Assembly (NCBI GenBank): GCA_949280095.1
Contig: CASDHD010000007.1
Location: forward strand, 1-23,100
Direction of reading: 5' to 3'
Length of the DNA stretch: 23,100 nt
Source: an uncultured Bacilli bacterium
GTDB taxonomy: Bacteria > Bacillota_I > Bacilli_A > RF39 > UBA660
Part shown: piece after piece, positions 14,547 through 21,990 of the stretch
How positions within the stretch are numbered: the stretch's first letter is position 1
Layout: every line of letters starts with the position of its first letter
Position numbers and translations under genes: made by a program
The notes under the pieces: generated by a model
Told to the model about the DNA's origin: nothing
Databases searched by the model: none
The model's input: the letters and a program-made list of their open reading frames with translations, nothing else

Positions 14547-17500
14547 ATGCAGATTACAATTATAAAAAATAATAAATTAACTTTATTTACGCTTCCGAAG
14601 GATAATATTGGAAGTCATTGGATTACTGATTTTGAAAATGGCAAAAAAATTAATTTAATTAATATTGAATCCACAAAAGATGGATGGCAATTGCTTAGTA
14701 ATTCAGAAGTCTTTTTAGTAGATAAACAGGATGTTATGGTGCCTTTCGAACATTTAAAAGAATATCAATTTTATACAATTAAAAATAATTATCGTAATGA
14801 AAAATATTATTTGTATTGTTCTCCAATTTATGATACGACTTTTAGAGAGATAGGAGTAAAAGAAAATCAGGTATTTTCTGTAGGGAATGATAAAGAAAAT
14901 ATGGTATGTTATCAGTTTCCTGGTCTTGCTAAGGTTGCTTTAAATATTGAAAAAAAAGAAGATTATTATTTTTTAACTGTGTTTGAAAAAAATACGCTTG
15001 TTTTTGTGAATCAGAGAAGAGTTATGGATACAAATCGTATTTTGTATGGAGATATAATATTTCTATATGGTTTAAAGATTATTTTAATGCGAAGAGATGG
15101 AAAAGATTATTTTCTTATTAATAACCCTAATCAAATGGTTGCTGAAAATATGTTTTTTACTAATCTTGTTTCTTCTCCTGTGTCTTTTATAGAAAAGAAT
15201 GAGGAAGCAGCAGAAGATATTTATGAAGAAGATTATTTTTATCGTACACCTTATTTTTATCAGGCTATGGAAAAGTTTGTTTTACAAATTGATGCTCCAC
15301 CTTCTAGAAAAGAAGAAGATAAAACTCCTGCTATTTTAACAATTGGTCCAATGGTTACAATGTCGATGATGTCTGTTGTTATGCTAATGTCGACCATGAG
15401 TTCTGTTCGAAGCGGAGATCGAGCTTTGAAAGATTCTATAACAAGTATAGTTATGTGTATCGTTATGCTTTTTAGTAGTCTTTTATGGCCTATTTTAACT
15501 AGAAAATATCAGAAATTTATGGATAAAATATATGAGAAAAAAAGACAAGATTTATACAAAAAATATTTAGAGAAAAAAGAGCATGAAATTGAATTAGAAC
15601 TGAATAGACAAAGAAGACTGTTAATTGAAAATAATCTAAGTGTAAAAGAGTGTCAGGATATTATCAAGGCTCATAATATTCGCTTGTGGCAAAAGAGAAT
15701 TAGTGATGAAGATTTTTTAACGCTTCCTGTTGGAATTGGGAATCTTCCTATGCAAATGGAAGTAAAATATCCAGAAGAACATTTTTCTTTAACAGAGGAT
15801 AATTTACTAGATCTTGTTCATGAATTAGGAAGTAAGCAAAGGCTTTTAGAAGAAGTTCCTATTACTTATTCTTTTTATGAGAATATTGCTACTGGTATTG
15901 TTGGAGATGCTATTACGAGTAAGGCATTTATTGATCGATTAATTTTGCAAATGATGACACACTACAGTTATGATGAATTGAAAATTGTGACGTTTACTTC
16001 CATAGAAAATGAGAATTATTGGGATTATGTAAAAACTCTTCCTCATAATTGGAGTAATGATCGTAATTTACGTTTTTTTGGTTCTTCTAATGATGATTAT
16101 CGTGAAATTATTTATTATTTAGATAAAGTTTTTAATGAACGTGTGCAAGAAAAGAGTGATGATCGTTGTGTTCCACACTATGTGATTGTGACAGATGCAA
16201 TAAAGTCAATTGATAGTTATGATTTCATTAAAAATGTTCTGTCTTGTGAAGAAAATTGTGGTTTTAGTATTATTATGCTTGTTGATCGAGTGTCTGCTTG
16301 TCCTAATGAATGCAAGAATTTTATTCATGTAAGTAATAAAGATTGTGCTATTTTTAATAGTGTTTTAAATTCAGCAAATCAAACATTTATGATAGATTAT
16401 GCTTCTATGGATGAGTTATATAATTGTAGTAAAGAATTAGCGAATATTAAATTAGAAATAAAAAATGAAGTAGAGAGTGCTTTGCCAGATGTTTATCATT
16501 TTTTAGAAATGTATCAAGTAGGCAAAGTGGAACAATTAAATAGTTTAGAACGTTGGAAGAGAAGTAACCCAATGTTATCGTTGCAAACTCCTGTTGGAAT
16601 AGGAAAAAGCGGGGAAATTATTAGTTTAGATTTACATGAAAAATATCATGGGCCACATGGTTTAATTGCAGGTACAACAGGTAGTGGGAAATCTGAATTT
16701 ATTATTACTTATGTTCTTTCACTTGCTGTAAATTATAGTCCTCAGGAAGTTCAAATTATTCTAATTGATTACAAAGGTGGAGGTCTTGCGTTAGCTTTCC
16801 AAAATGACAAATATAGTCTACCACACATTGCAGGAATTATGACTAATTTAGATGGTAACGAATTAAATCGAAGTTTAGCTTCTATTGAAAGTGAAATAAA
16901 AAGACGTCAAAGAATGTTTAATGAAGCGAGAGTTATTACAAATGAAAGTACAATTGATATTTATAAGTATCAAAAATTATATCGTGAAGGAAGGCTTCAA
17001 GGAAAAGAACAAATAGCTCACTTATTTATTATTAGTGATGAGTTTGCTGAATTAAAGGAACAACAACCTGAATTTATGGATAAATTAATCTCTGTTGCTC
17101 GTGTAGGACGTAGTTTAGGAGTTCATTTAATTCTTGCTACCCAAAAGCCAGGAGGAGTTGTAGATTCACAAATTTGGTCTAATACACGTTTTCGCGTATG
17201 TTTAAAAGTACAAGATACATCGGATTCACAAGAAGTTTTAAAGAAACCTGATGCTGCTTATTTAAAGAAAACAGGAAGATTTTATTTGCAAGTTGGGTAT
17301 GATGAAGTTTATACGCTTGGACAAGCTGCTTGGGCTGGAGGAAAATACTATCCAAGTTCTATTTTTAAAAGAGAATTAGATACATCTGTTAATATGATTA
17401 ATAATATTGGTTTAACAACGATGACTAGGGAGAGTACAATCGTTGAGCGTGCTGTTTCTGAAGGAGAAGAAATTACAAGCATTGTAAAATATTTAAGTGA

Positions 17501-19145
17501 TTTAGCACGTTCTAAAGAAATTGTTATACCAAAATTGTGGTTAGAAAAGATTCCAGCACTTATTTATGTGGACTCTTTAAAAAGTAAATATAATTACCAA
17601 AAAGTGAATTATACGATTAATCCTGTGATTGGGGAATATGATGATCCTGATAGTCAAAATCAGTATTTACTAACACTTCCATTGTCAGAAAGTGGGAATA
17701 CTATACTTTACGGTATTGCAGATTCTGGAAAAGAAATGTTTTTAACTACTTTACTTTATTCAAGTATTACTACATATTCTGTTTATGAATTACAATATTA
17801 TATACTTGATTTTGGCTCAGAATCTTTACGTATTTTTGAAGATGCTCCTCATGTTGGAGATGTAGTCTTTTTAAATGATGTGGATAAGATTAGCAATTTA
17901 TTTAAAATGTTGAATGAAGAAATTGAAAATCGTAAAAAAGCTTTTGCTTCATTTGGCGGAAGTTTAAAAAACTATTTACAATCTGCTAGGAAAGCAATTG
18001 CTCAAATTGTAGTTGTTATCAACAATTATGAAGCATTTTCAGAAGCATATGAAAATCTAAATGAAGAGTTAGCTAGTTTGACTAGAGAGGCTGTTAAATA
18101 TGGTATTTACTTTATTTTAACATCGAGTAATGAAACGAGTGTACGAATGAAAATCAAACAGAATTTCAATACTATATTTGCTTTTCAGCAAAATAATGAT
18201 GCAGATTATTTTAATATTTTTGGAAATGTTCGTGGAAAAATTCCTGCTAAAATTAAAGGGCGTGGTTTATTTAAGAAAGATAAGATTTATGAATTTCAAA
18301 CTGCTTCTATTGTAGAAGAGGAAAAACAAGTTTCTTATATTGCTAGTGTTTGCCAGAAATTATCTACTATGTATCAAATTTGTGCAAAAAGAATTCCAGT
18401 TCTTCCAGAAGTTGTCAATTACACTTATGTAAAAGGCGAGTTAATGAGTAAAGTAGATATGGTTATAGGAGTTGCTAAAGCAAAACTGAATATAGAAAAA
18501 TTTAATTTTAGTAAGAACTCTATTCAATTGATAAGTGCTTATGAATTAGAAGATATGGATCCTTTCTTAAATGCAATGTTAGGTCAAATTCATTATTTGA
18601 ATTATTATGATTTGTTATTTATTAATACAACTGAGCGTGATATGCAAAGTTCCTTATTAAATGGTCGTTATGTAAATAAAAATATTGATGCAATGTTTAT
18701 AAAAATTGCAGATTACATTGAAAAGGTTTATGATATTTATGAGAGCTATAATTATGAAGAAAGTTCTATTCAAAACCAAAAGAAGATGATGTGTTTTATT
18801 TATGGGATTTATAATTTCATTAATAAGTTGAGTGATGACTCAAAGAAAAAATTAGCAGAGATTATGCGAAAAAATAGTCAAATTCATTTGGTATCCTTTA
18901 TTATTGTGGATAACCCAGATGTTATTAAAAATTATGCCTTTGAAGAATGGTTTAAAAAATATAGTGATACGGCTAGAGGAATTTGGATTGGTAGTGGTAT
19001 TGCTGAGCAAACTTTGTTTAAAGTTTCAAAGATTGAAAGAGAAGACCGTTTGGAAATATCAAATCAATATGGTTATGTAATTAATAATGCTAAAATTACA
19101 AAGATAAAGTTATTAACGGATTTTAATCCAAATCAAGAAAAGTAA
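14547..19145 (+). CDS. essC: T7SS motor ATPase EssC (FtsK/SpoIIIE family)
   Basis: This 1532-residue protein has the EssC layout. Residues 1-210 form two FHA-like beta regions. Two membrane helices lie near 264-286 and 298-318. A linker domain leads to ATPase D1 with Walker A GTTGSGKS (709-716) and Walker B FIISDE (D831, E832). D2 has a degenerate Walker A, GIADSGKE (1056-1063), and D3 (VIGVAKAKLNIEKFNF onward) lacks a P-loop. EssC recognises WXG100 and LXG substrates and powers export at the membrane. The length is normal. I chose ATG 14547, 8 bases after AAGGAG; the ATG at 14541 is only 2 bases away. It is followed by a terminator-like hairpin. EssB and the other membrane partners are not in the window. 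Confidence 0.95.
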   Translation: MQITIIKNNKLTLFTLPKDNIGSHWITDFENGKKINLINIESTKDGWQLLSNSEVFLVDKQDVMVPFEHLKEYQFYTIKNNYRNEKYYLYCSPIYDTTFREIGVKENQVFSVGNDKENMVCYQFPGLAKVALNIEKKEDYYFLTVFEKNTLVFVNQRRVMDTNRILYGDIIFLYGLKIILMRRDGKDYFLINNPNQMVAENMFFTNLVSSPVSFIEKNEEAAEDIYEEDYFYRTPYFYQAMEKFVLQIDAPPSRKEEDKTPAILTIGPMVTMSMMSVVMLMSTMSSVRSGDRALKDSITSIVMCIVMLFSSLLWPILTRKYQKFMDKIYEKKRQDLYKKYLEKKEHEIELELNRQRRLLIENNLSVKECQDIIKAHNIRLWQKRISDEDFLTLPVGIGNLPMQMEVKYPEEHFSLTEDNLLDLVHELGSKQRLLEEVPITYSFYENIATGIVGDAITSKAFIDRLILQMMTHYSYDELKIVTFTSIENENYWDYVKTLPHNWSNDRNLRFFGSSNDDYREIIYYLDKVFNERVQEKSDDRCVPHYVIVTDAIKSIDSYDFIKNVLSCEENCGFSIIMLVDRVSACPNECKNFIHVSNKDCAIFNSVLNSANQTFMIDYASMDELYNCSKELANIKLEIKNEVESALPDVYHFLEMYQVGKVEQLNSLERWKRSNPMLSLQTPVGIGKSGEIISLDLHEKYHGPHGLIAGTTGSGKSEFIITYVLSLAVNYSPQEVQIILIDYKGGGLALAFQNDKYSLPHIAGIMTNLDGNELNRSLASIESEIKRRQRMFNEARVITNESTIDIYKYQKLYREGRLQGKEQIAHLFIISDEFAELKEQQPEFMDKLISVARVGRSLGVHLILATQKPGGVVDSQIWSNTRFRVCLKVQDTSDSQEVLKKPDAAYLKKTGRFYLQVGYDEVYTLGQAAWAGGKYYPSSIFKRELDTSVNMINNIGLTTMTRESTIVERAVSEGEEITSIVKYLSDLARSKEIVIPKLWLEKIPALIYVDSLKSKYNYQKVNYTINPVIGEYDDPDSQNQYLLTLPLSESGNTILYGIADSGKEMFLTTLLYSSITTYSVYELQYYILDFGSESLRIFEDAPHVGDVVFLNDVDKISNLFKMLNEEIENRKKAFASFGGSLKNYLQSARKAIAQIVVVINNYEAFSEAYENLNEELASLTREAVKYGIYFILTSSNETSVRMKIKQNFNTIFAFQQNNDADYFNIFGNVRGKIPAKIKGRGLFKKDKIYEFQTASIVEEEKQVSYIASVCQKLSTMYQICAKRIPVLPEVVNYTYVKGELMSKVDMVIGVAKAKLNIEKFNFSKNSIQLISAYELEDMDPFLNAMLGQIHYLNYYDLLFINTTERDMQSSLLNGRYVNKNIDAMFIKIADYIEKVYDIYESYNYEESSIQNQKKMMCFIYGIYNFINKLSDDSKKKLAEIMRKNSQIHLVSFIIVDNPDVIKNYAFEEWFKKYSDTARGIWIGSGIAEQTLFKVSKIEREDRLEISNQYGYVINNAKITKIKLLTDFNPNQEK

Positions 19146-19185
19146 AAGAAGAAGTTAAAAAGAAAAAATTATCTTCTTTTCTTTT
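19144..19185 (+). terminator. Probable terminator after essC
   Basis: A 9-bp stem AAAAGAAGA/TCTTCTTTT has a long A-rich loop (19 nt), followed by CTTTT. The stem is purine/pyrimidine biased and of moderate strength. Confidence 0.5.
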
Positions 19186-19259
19186 GCTTATTTTTGAATA
19201 TGAAACTTGCGTTTTATAAAATTTTGAGTAAAATATAAGAAAAAGGAAGGGGAAGTGTT

Positions 19260-19971
19260 ATGAATAGAAGAACTTTAAAAGCTATGTTGTTATCTTTATG
19301 TGTATTTTCTGCAAATCCTATGTGTATTTTCTGCAAATCCTATGAGTGTTTCTGCAAAAGAAAGTTTTATAAATTATGATGCAGAATATTTAAAAGAAAA
19401 AGCAAAGGAATACGGTATGAAAATTGTTGATGAAGCGGAAAAAATGGATAAGATTATTAATGAATATATTGTAGATCCTGCTAAAGATGAATTAGGAAAT
19501 CTTACTTTATATGATGAAGATTCATTATGGTTAGTTACAGATATACCTGGTGTTAATCCAAGTCTAGAACGTCATTACTTTTTTGTGAATAAGGACGTTC
19601 CACTTTTTAAAACGATGACTTATTTTGATTACTTTGGAAATAAAGTGCAACACAACGATGTAAGTGCTATTCGTAAATTTGAAAAGAAAATATATGGTTC
19701 TTTAACGGATGCGAATGATACCTTTTTGGTGGAATGTAATTATAGTTTACAAAGTAATATATTTTCAAATAATTATATTTTGCTAGATGCAGATGAAATG
19801 TGGGTTGAACATGCTTTATGTGATTATGGTGTGTTTACAGATATTTCTTTTATCATTCCAGAAGATAAGAGAAAAGATAAATATAGTACGAAAGATTTGG
19901 CTGAAATTATTGAAATTATCGATGATGTAAATTATGAATTTGATAGTCTTTCTTTAGAGAGAAAACCATAA
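19260..19971 (+). pseudogene. Secreted protein gene frameshifted by a 22-bp tandem duplication
   Basis: The well-placed start is ATG 19260, preceded by AAGGAAGGGGAAG. It opens a signal peptide (MNRRTLKAMLLSLCVFSANP) but runs out of frame to a stop at 19377. The long frame continues from 19300 to 19971 with a mature-like protein of about 205 residues beginning after SVSA-K. The shift is caused by a perfect 22-bp duplication at 19297-19340. Removing one copy joins signal peptide and mature protein and gives a clean A-x-A signal peptidase site. The mature part has several Tyr/Phe-rich strands and two Cys, and no recognised family. A GTG at 19300 could start a truncated protein but has no ribosome binding site. 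It lies downstream of essC after a terminator, so a link with the T7SS is only positional. Confidence 0.75.
19297..19344 (+). repeat. 22-bp tandem duplication (2.2 copies)
   Basis: Two identical 22-base units start at 19297 and 19319, and four bases of a third follow. 22 is not a multiple of 3, so each copy shifts the reading frame. It lies within the signal-peptide coding region. Confidence 0.95.
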
Positions 19972-20021
19972 CCTTTTTTTCTTTGAACCTCCTAGTTTTA
20001 TAAAAAAATGGTATAAAATGG

Positions 20022-20051
20022 TTGACAATGCATACAATTATAATATATAAT
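20022..20051 (+). promoter_or_regulatory. Promoter of tRNA-Asn
   Basis: Consensus TTGACA (20022-20027) and TATAAT (20046-20051) are separated by 18 bases; the tRNA begins 11 bases after the -10. Confidence 0.8.
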
Positions 20052-20062
20052 TTGAATGTATT

Positions 20063-20138
20063 GCCCGATTAGCTCAGTCGGTAGAGCGCACGGCTGTTAA
20101 CCGTTAGGTCGTAGGTTCGAGTCCTACATCGGGCGCCA
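20063..20138 (+). tRNA. trnN: tRNA-Asn (anticodon GTT)
   Basis: A 76-base cloverleaf. The acceptor stem GCCCGAT/ATCGGGC is perfect, the D arm contains AGCTCAGTCGGTAGAGC, the anticodon loop is CTGTTAA with GTT, the T arm is GTAGGTTCGAGTCCTAC, and the 3' CCA is encoded. The outermost pair of the anticodon stem is a C-T mismatch. It is flanked by its own promoter and terminator, so it is a single-gene unit. Confidence 0.97.
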
Positions 20139-20149
20139 TTAAGAATTGC

Positions 20150-20186
20150 AAAACCCTTGGAAAATAAAGGCTTCCAAGGGTTTTTT
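20150..20186 (+). terminator. Strong terminator after tRNA-Asn
   Basis: A 13-bp perfect stem (arms 20150-20162 and 20172-20184) with a 9-nt loop is followed by a T run. Confidence 0.9.
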
Positions 20187-20360
20187 AGCGTATATAAAAA
20201 TAACCAAAAATATCAAACTATCACAAAATATCACCACTTTTTATTATTTGGAACCAATTTCGGCACTCAAAAATATAGTATAAATTATTGATTTATTGAA
20301 AGTTGAAATGTTAATAAGATGATAAGTTTAGAAATACTTAACACTTTTTCTTTGGCTTCA

Positions 20361-20579
20361 TCATTTTTTTCTTCTTTGTAAATATTTATCCATGCTTTTA
20401 GGGCTTGTTTTTCCATTTTTAGCATTTATTTTATTAGTTGAAAGAGTATTAAAATGAAGAATACCTTTTACACATTTTATTTGGTTTTTGTTTTCAATTC
20501 TTGTGGTAGATATATTTACAAAATCTTTGTCTTTCATAATAATATCTAATTCATTATTTGAATTAATTGATATTTCCAT
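20361..20579 (-). CDS. Small hypothetical protein, possibly the intact part of a broken gene
   Basis: A 72-residue ORF with a good minus-strand ribosome binding site (AAGGAGG, 10 bases upstream). The N-terminus (MEISINSNNELDIIMKDKDF) looks like beta-strand structure; the C-terminus turns Lys/Arg-rich. A second, overlapping minus-strand frame at 20285-20425 encodes MEKQALKAWINIYKEEKNDE and the following K/E-rich helix, which looks more protein-like than the end of this ORF. The real gene may therefore have suffered a frameshift near 20420. No family recognised, and it may be a decaying remnant. Confidence 0.4.
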   Translation of the reverse strand: MEISINSNNELDIIMKDKDFVNISTTRIENKNQIKCVKGILHFNTLSTNKINAKNGKTSPKSMDKYLQRRKK

Positions 20580-20863
20580 AAAAATTATTCCTCCTTAACA
20601 ATTACTAGTAAATTTGTTTAAAATCTTTTCTGATTTATAGAGACACCTTTATTGATATATGATTTGTTTTAGTATTACAAATGCTAGTAAAAAAATCCAT
20701 TGTCTAAAACACTGTAATTTACAAAATCAAAAATTAAATTTTTAACTCTTAGCATTGTATTTTTCCTTCTTTCTTTAAGAAACTTTAAAGTTTGCTAAAA
20801 AATAGTTCATTTTTTTAATTTCTTTTAATTTTACTAGTTTAAAAGAAACATAAACTTTTGAAC

Positions 20864-20893
20864 TTGCATACTTTAAGAGTTGTTTAGTGTAAT
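20864..20893 (+). promoter_or_regulatory. Possible promoter of the broken HTH gene
   Basis: TTGCAT at 20864-20869 and TGTAAT at 20888-20893 with an 18-base spacer. Both hexamers deviate from consensus, so this is weak support. Confidence 0.3.
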
Positions 20894-20903
20894 AAATAAA
20901 AAA

Positions 20904-20931
20904 CGTATCATATTAATTGTAAGGTGATACG
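20904..20931 (+). promoter_or_regulatory. Inverted repeat enclosing the RBS of the HTH gene
   Basis: CGTATCA at 20904-20910 and TGATACG at 20925-20931 are perfect inverted arms with a 14-base gap. The second arm overlaps the AAGGTGAT ribosome binding site and ends 1 base before the ATG. It could be an operator for autoregulation or an RNA hairpin that hides the ribosome binding site. Confidence 0.6.
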
Positions 20932-20932
20932 A

Positions 20933-21178
20933 ATGGGTTTGAAACATACTTTTGGCAAAAATGTTAAATATTTTAGGTATCGTAAACATTTAACATAAGC
21001 TAAGTTGTCTGAAAAAATCAATGTTAGCGCAAATTATCTTGGACGTCTTGAGCGAGGAAAACATAGTGCAGATTTTGATGTTATTGAAAATATTGCAAAA
21101 GTGTTAGAAGTTCAACCCTTTGAATTATTTTTAGAACCTAAAGATAGTAAGTTACCACGTAGAGTAGATATGCAATAA
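20933..21178 (+). pseudogene. XRE-family HTH regulator with an in-frame stop
   Basis: Reading from ATG 20933 gives MGLKHTFGKNVKYFRYRKHLT, then TAA at 20996-20998, then AKLSEKINVSANYLGRLERG and a normal C-terminal part (FDVIENIAKVLEVQPFELF) in the same frame up to the TAA at 21176. The stop falls where Cro/C1-type HTH domains normally have Gln (L-T-Q-x-x-L-S-E-K), so a single CAA-to-TAA change explains it. The ribosome binding site AAGGTGAT and the rest of the 81-codon frame are intact, so the mutation is probably recent. The C-terminal FELF motif resembles stand-alone phage or element repressors. Reinitiation downstream is possible but would lose helix 1. Confidence 0.85.
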
Positions 21179-21317
21179 ATAGTAGACTAAAGTACTTTCT
21201 AGTTTATTACATGCAATTACAGATTAAAAAAATAATCATCTACAAAATGTGTCACTTATATGTCATTTTTTTGTGTTAAATTATTAAAAAATAGAAAGAA
21301 AGACGAGGGTATGTAGA

Positions 21318-21983
21318 ATGAAAATAAATCATAAAAAGCTAATTTCTAAATATGCTTATCTTCCTCTTATAATAATGATAGTTATGAATTTTATTGTTTA
21401 TTCTGGTTCTAAAATTATTACAAATTCTTTTTATCATTATAATGCATCTTTATTTATAGATCATTTAATTCCTTTTTTGCCTATTTTTATTAGTGTTTAT
21501 ATTTTGGCTTATATTCAATGGATTGTTGGCTTTATTATAATTGCTAGAGAAGATGAAAATACTTGTTATCAAGTTTGTACGGCTGAGATTGTGGCAAAAT
21601 TATTTTGTTTGTTTTTCTTTTTCATATTTCCAACTACGATTGTTCGTCCTGAAGTTGTAGGAGACGGAATTTGGGAATTTCTTACGCGTTTTATCTATTC
21701 GATGGATGAGCCTGTCAATTTATTTCCTTCGATTCATTGTTTAGAAAGCTGGATGTGTTTTCGAGGGTCTATGCATTTGAAGAAAGTTCCTAAAGGTTAT
21801 AAAATTGGTATGTTTATTTTTACGCTCTTAGTTTGCATGTCTACTGTTTTTGTAAAACAACATGTGTTTATTGATATTATTGGTGGTATACTTGTAGTAG
21901 AGTTTGGTTTGTTTTTGACCAGTAAATTTCATTTAGGAAAGATATGGAATAAGATAAATTTAATTGTTAGTAAAAGAAGTTGA
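21318..21983 (+). CDS. PAP2-family phosphatase-like membrane protein
   Basis: This 221-residue protein has about six membrane helices. The PAP2 signature residues are present: PSIH with H140 (FPSIHCLESW) and the third motif KQHVFIDIIGG with H182 and D186, the catalytic His/Asp pair. The third motif lacks the classical Ser-Arg, a pattern seen in the IPC-synthase/AUR1-like branch of PAP2 proteins. Family members remove phosphate from, or transfer head groups on, lipid phosphates such as phosphatidate or undecaprenyl diphosphate on the outer side of the membrane. GAGGGT precedes ATG 21318. The next gene begins 8 bases after the stop, so both probably act in envelope lipid metabolism. The substrate is not deducible. 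Confidence 0.8.
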   Translation: MKINHKKLISKYAYLPLIIMIVMNFIVYSGSKIITNSFYHYNASLFIDHLIPFLPIFISVYILAYIQWIVGFIIIAREDENTCYQVCTAEIVAKLFCLFFFFIFPTTIVRPEVVGDGIWEFLTRFIYSMDEPVNLFPSIHCLESWMCFRGSMHLKKVPKGYKIGMFIFTLLVCMSTVFVKQHVFIDIIGGILVVEFGLFLTSKFHLGKIWNKINLIVSKRS

Positions 21984-21990
21984 TGTAGTT

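Larger units (their letters stand above)
20187..20932. other. AT-rich low-coding region downstream of the tRNA
   Basis: Apart from small minus-strand ORFs (20285-20579), this stretch has no convincing gene. It holds a repeated TATCA/ATATCAC motif near 20205-20240, a 14-bp perfect palindrome at 20780-20793 (AAACTTTAAAGTTT), and a 10-bp inverted repeat (20819-20828 with 20839-20848, 10-nt loop). Its position after a tRNA gene and next to broken genes suggests an old integration site, but no integrase or att direct repeat is visible. Confidence 0.4.

Noticed and set aside
19300..19971. Intact secreted protein gene starting at GTG 19300
   Set aside because: The start lies inside the tandem duplication with no RBS, whereas ATG 19260 has a strong RBS and a signal peptide in the frame that the duplication breaks.
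19260..19971. EssA or EssB component of the T7SS
   Set aside because: The gene encodes a signal-peptide protein with no internal membrane helix or kinase-like domain, and it lies behind a terminator after essC.
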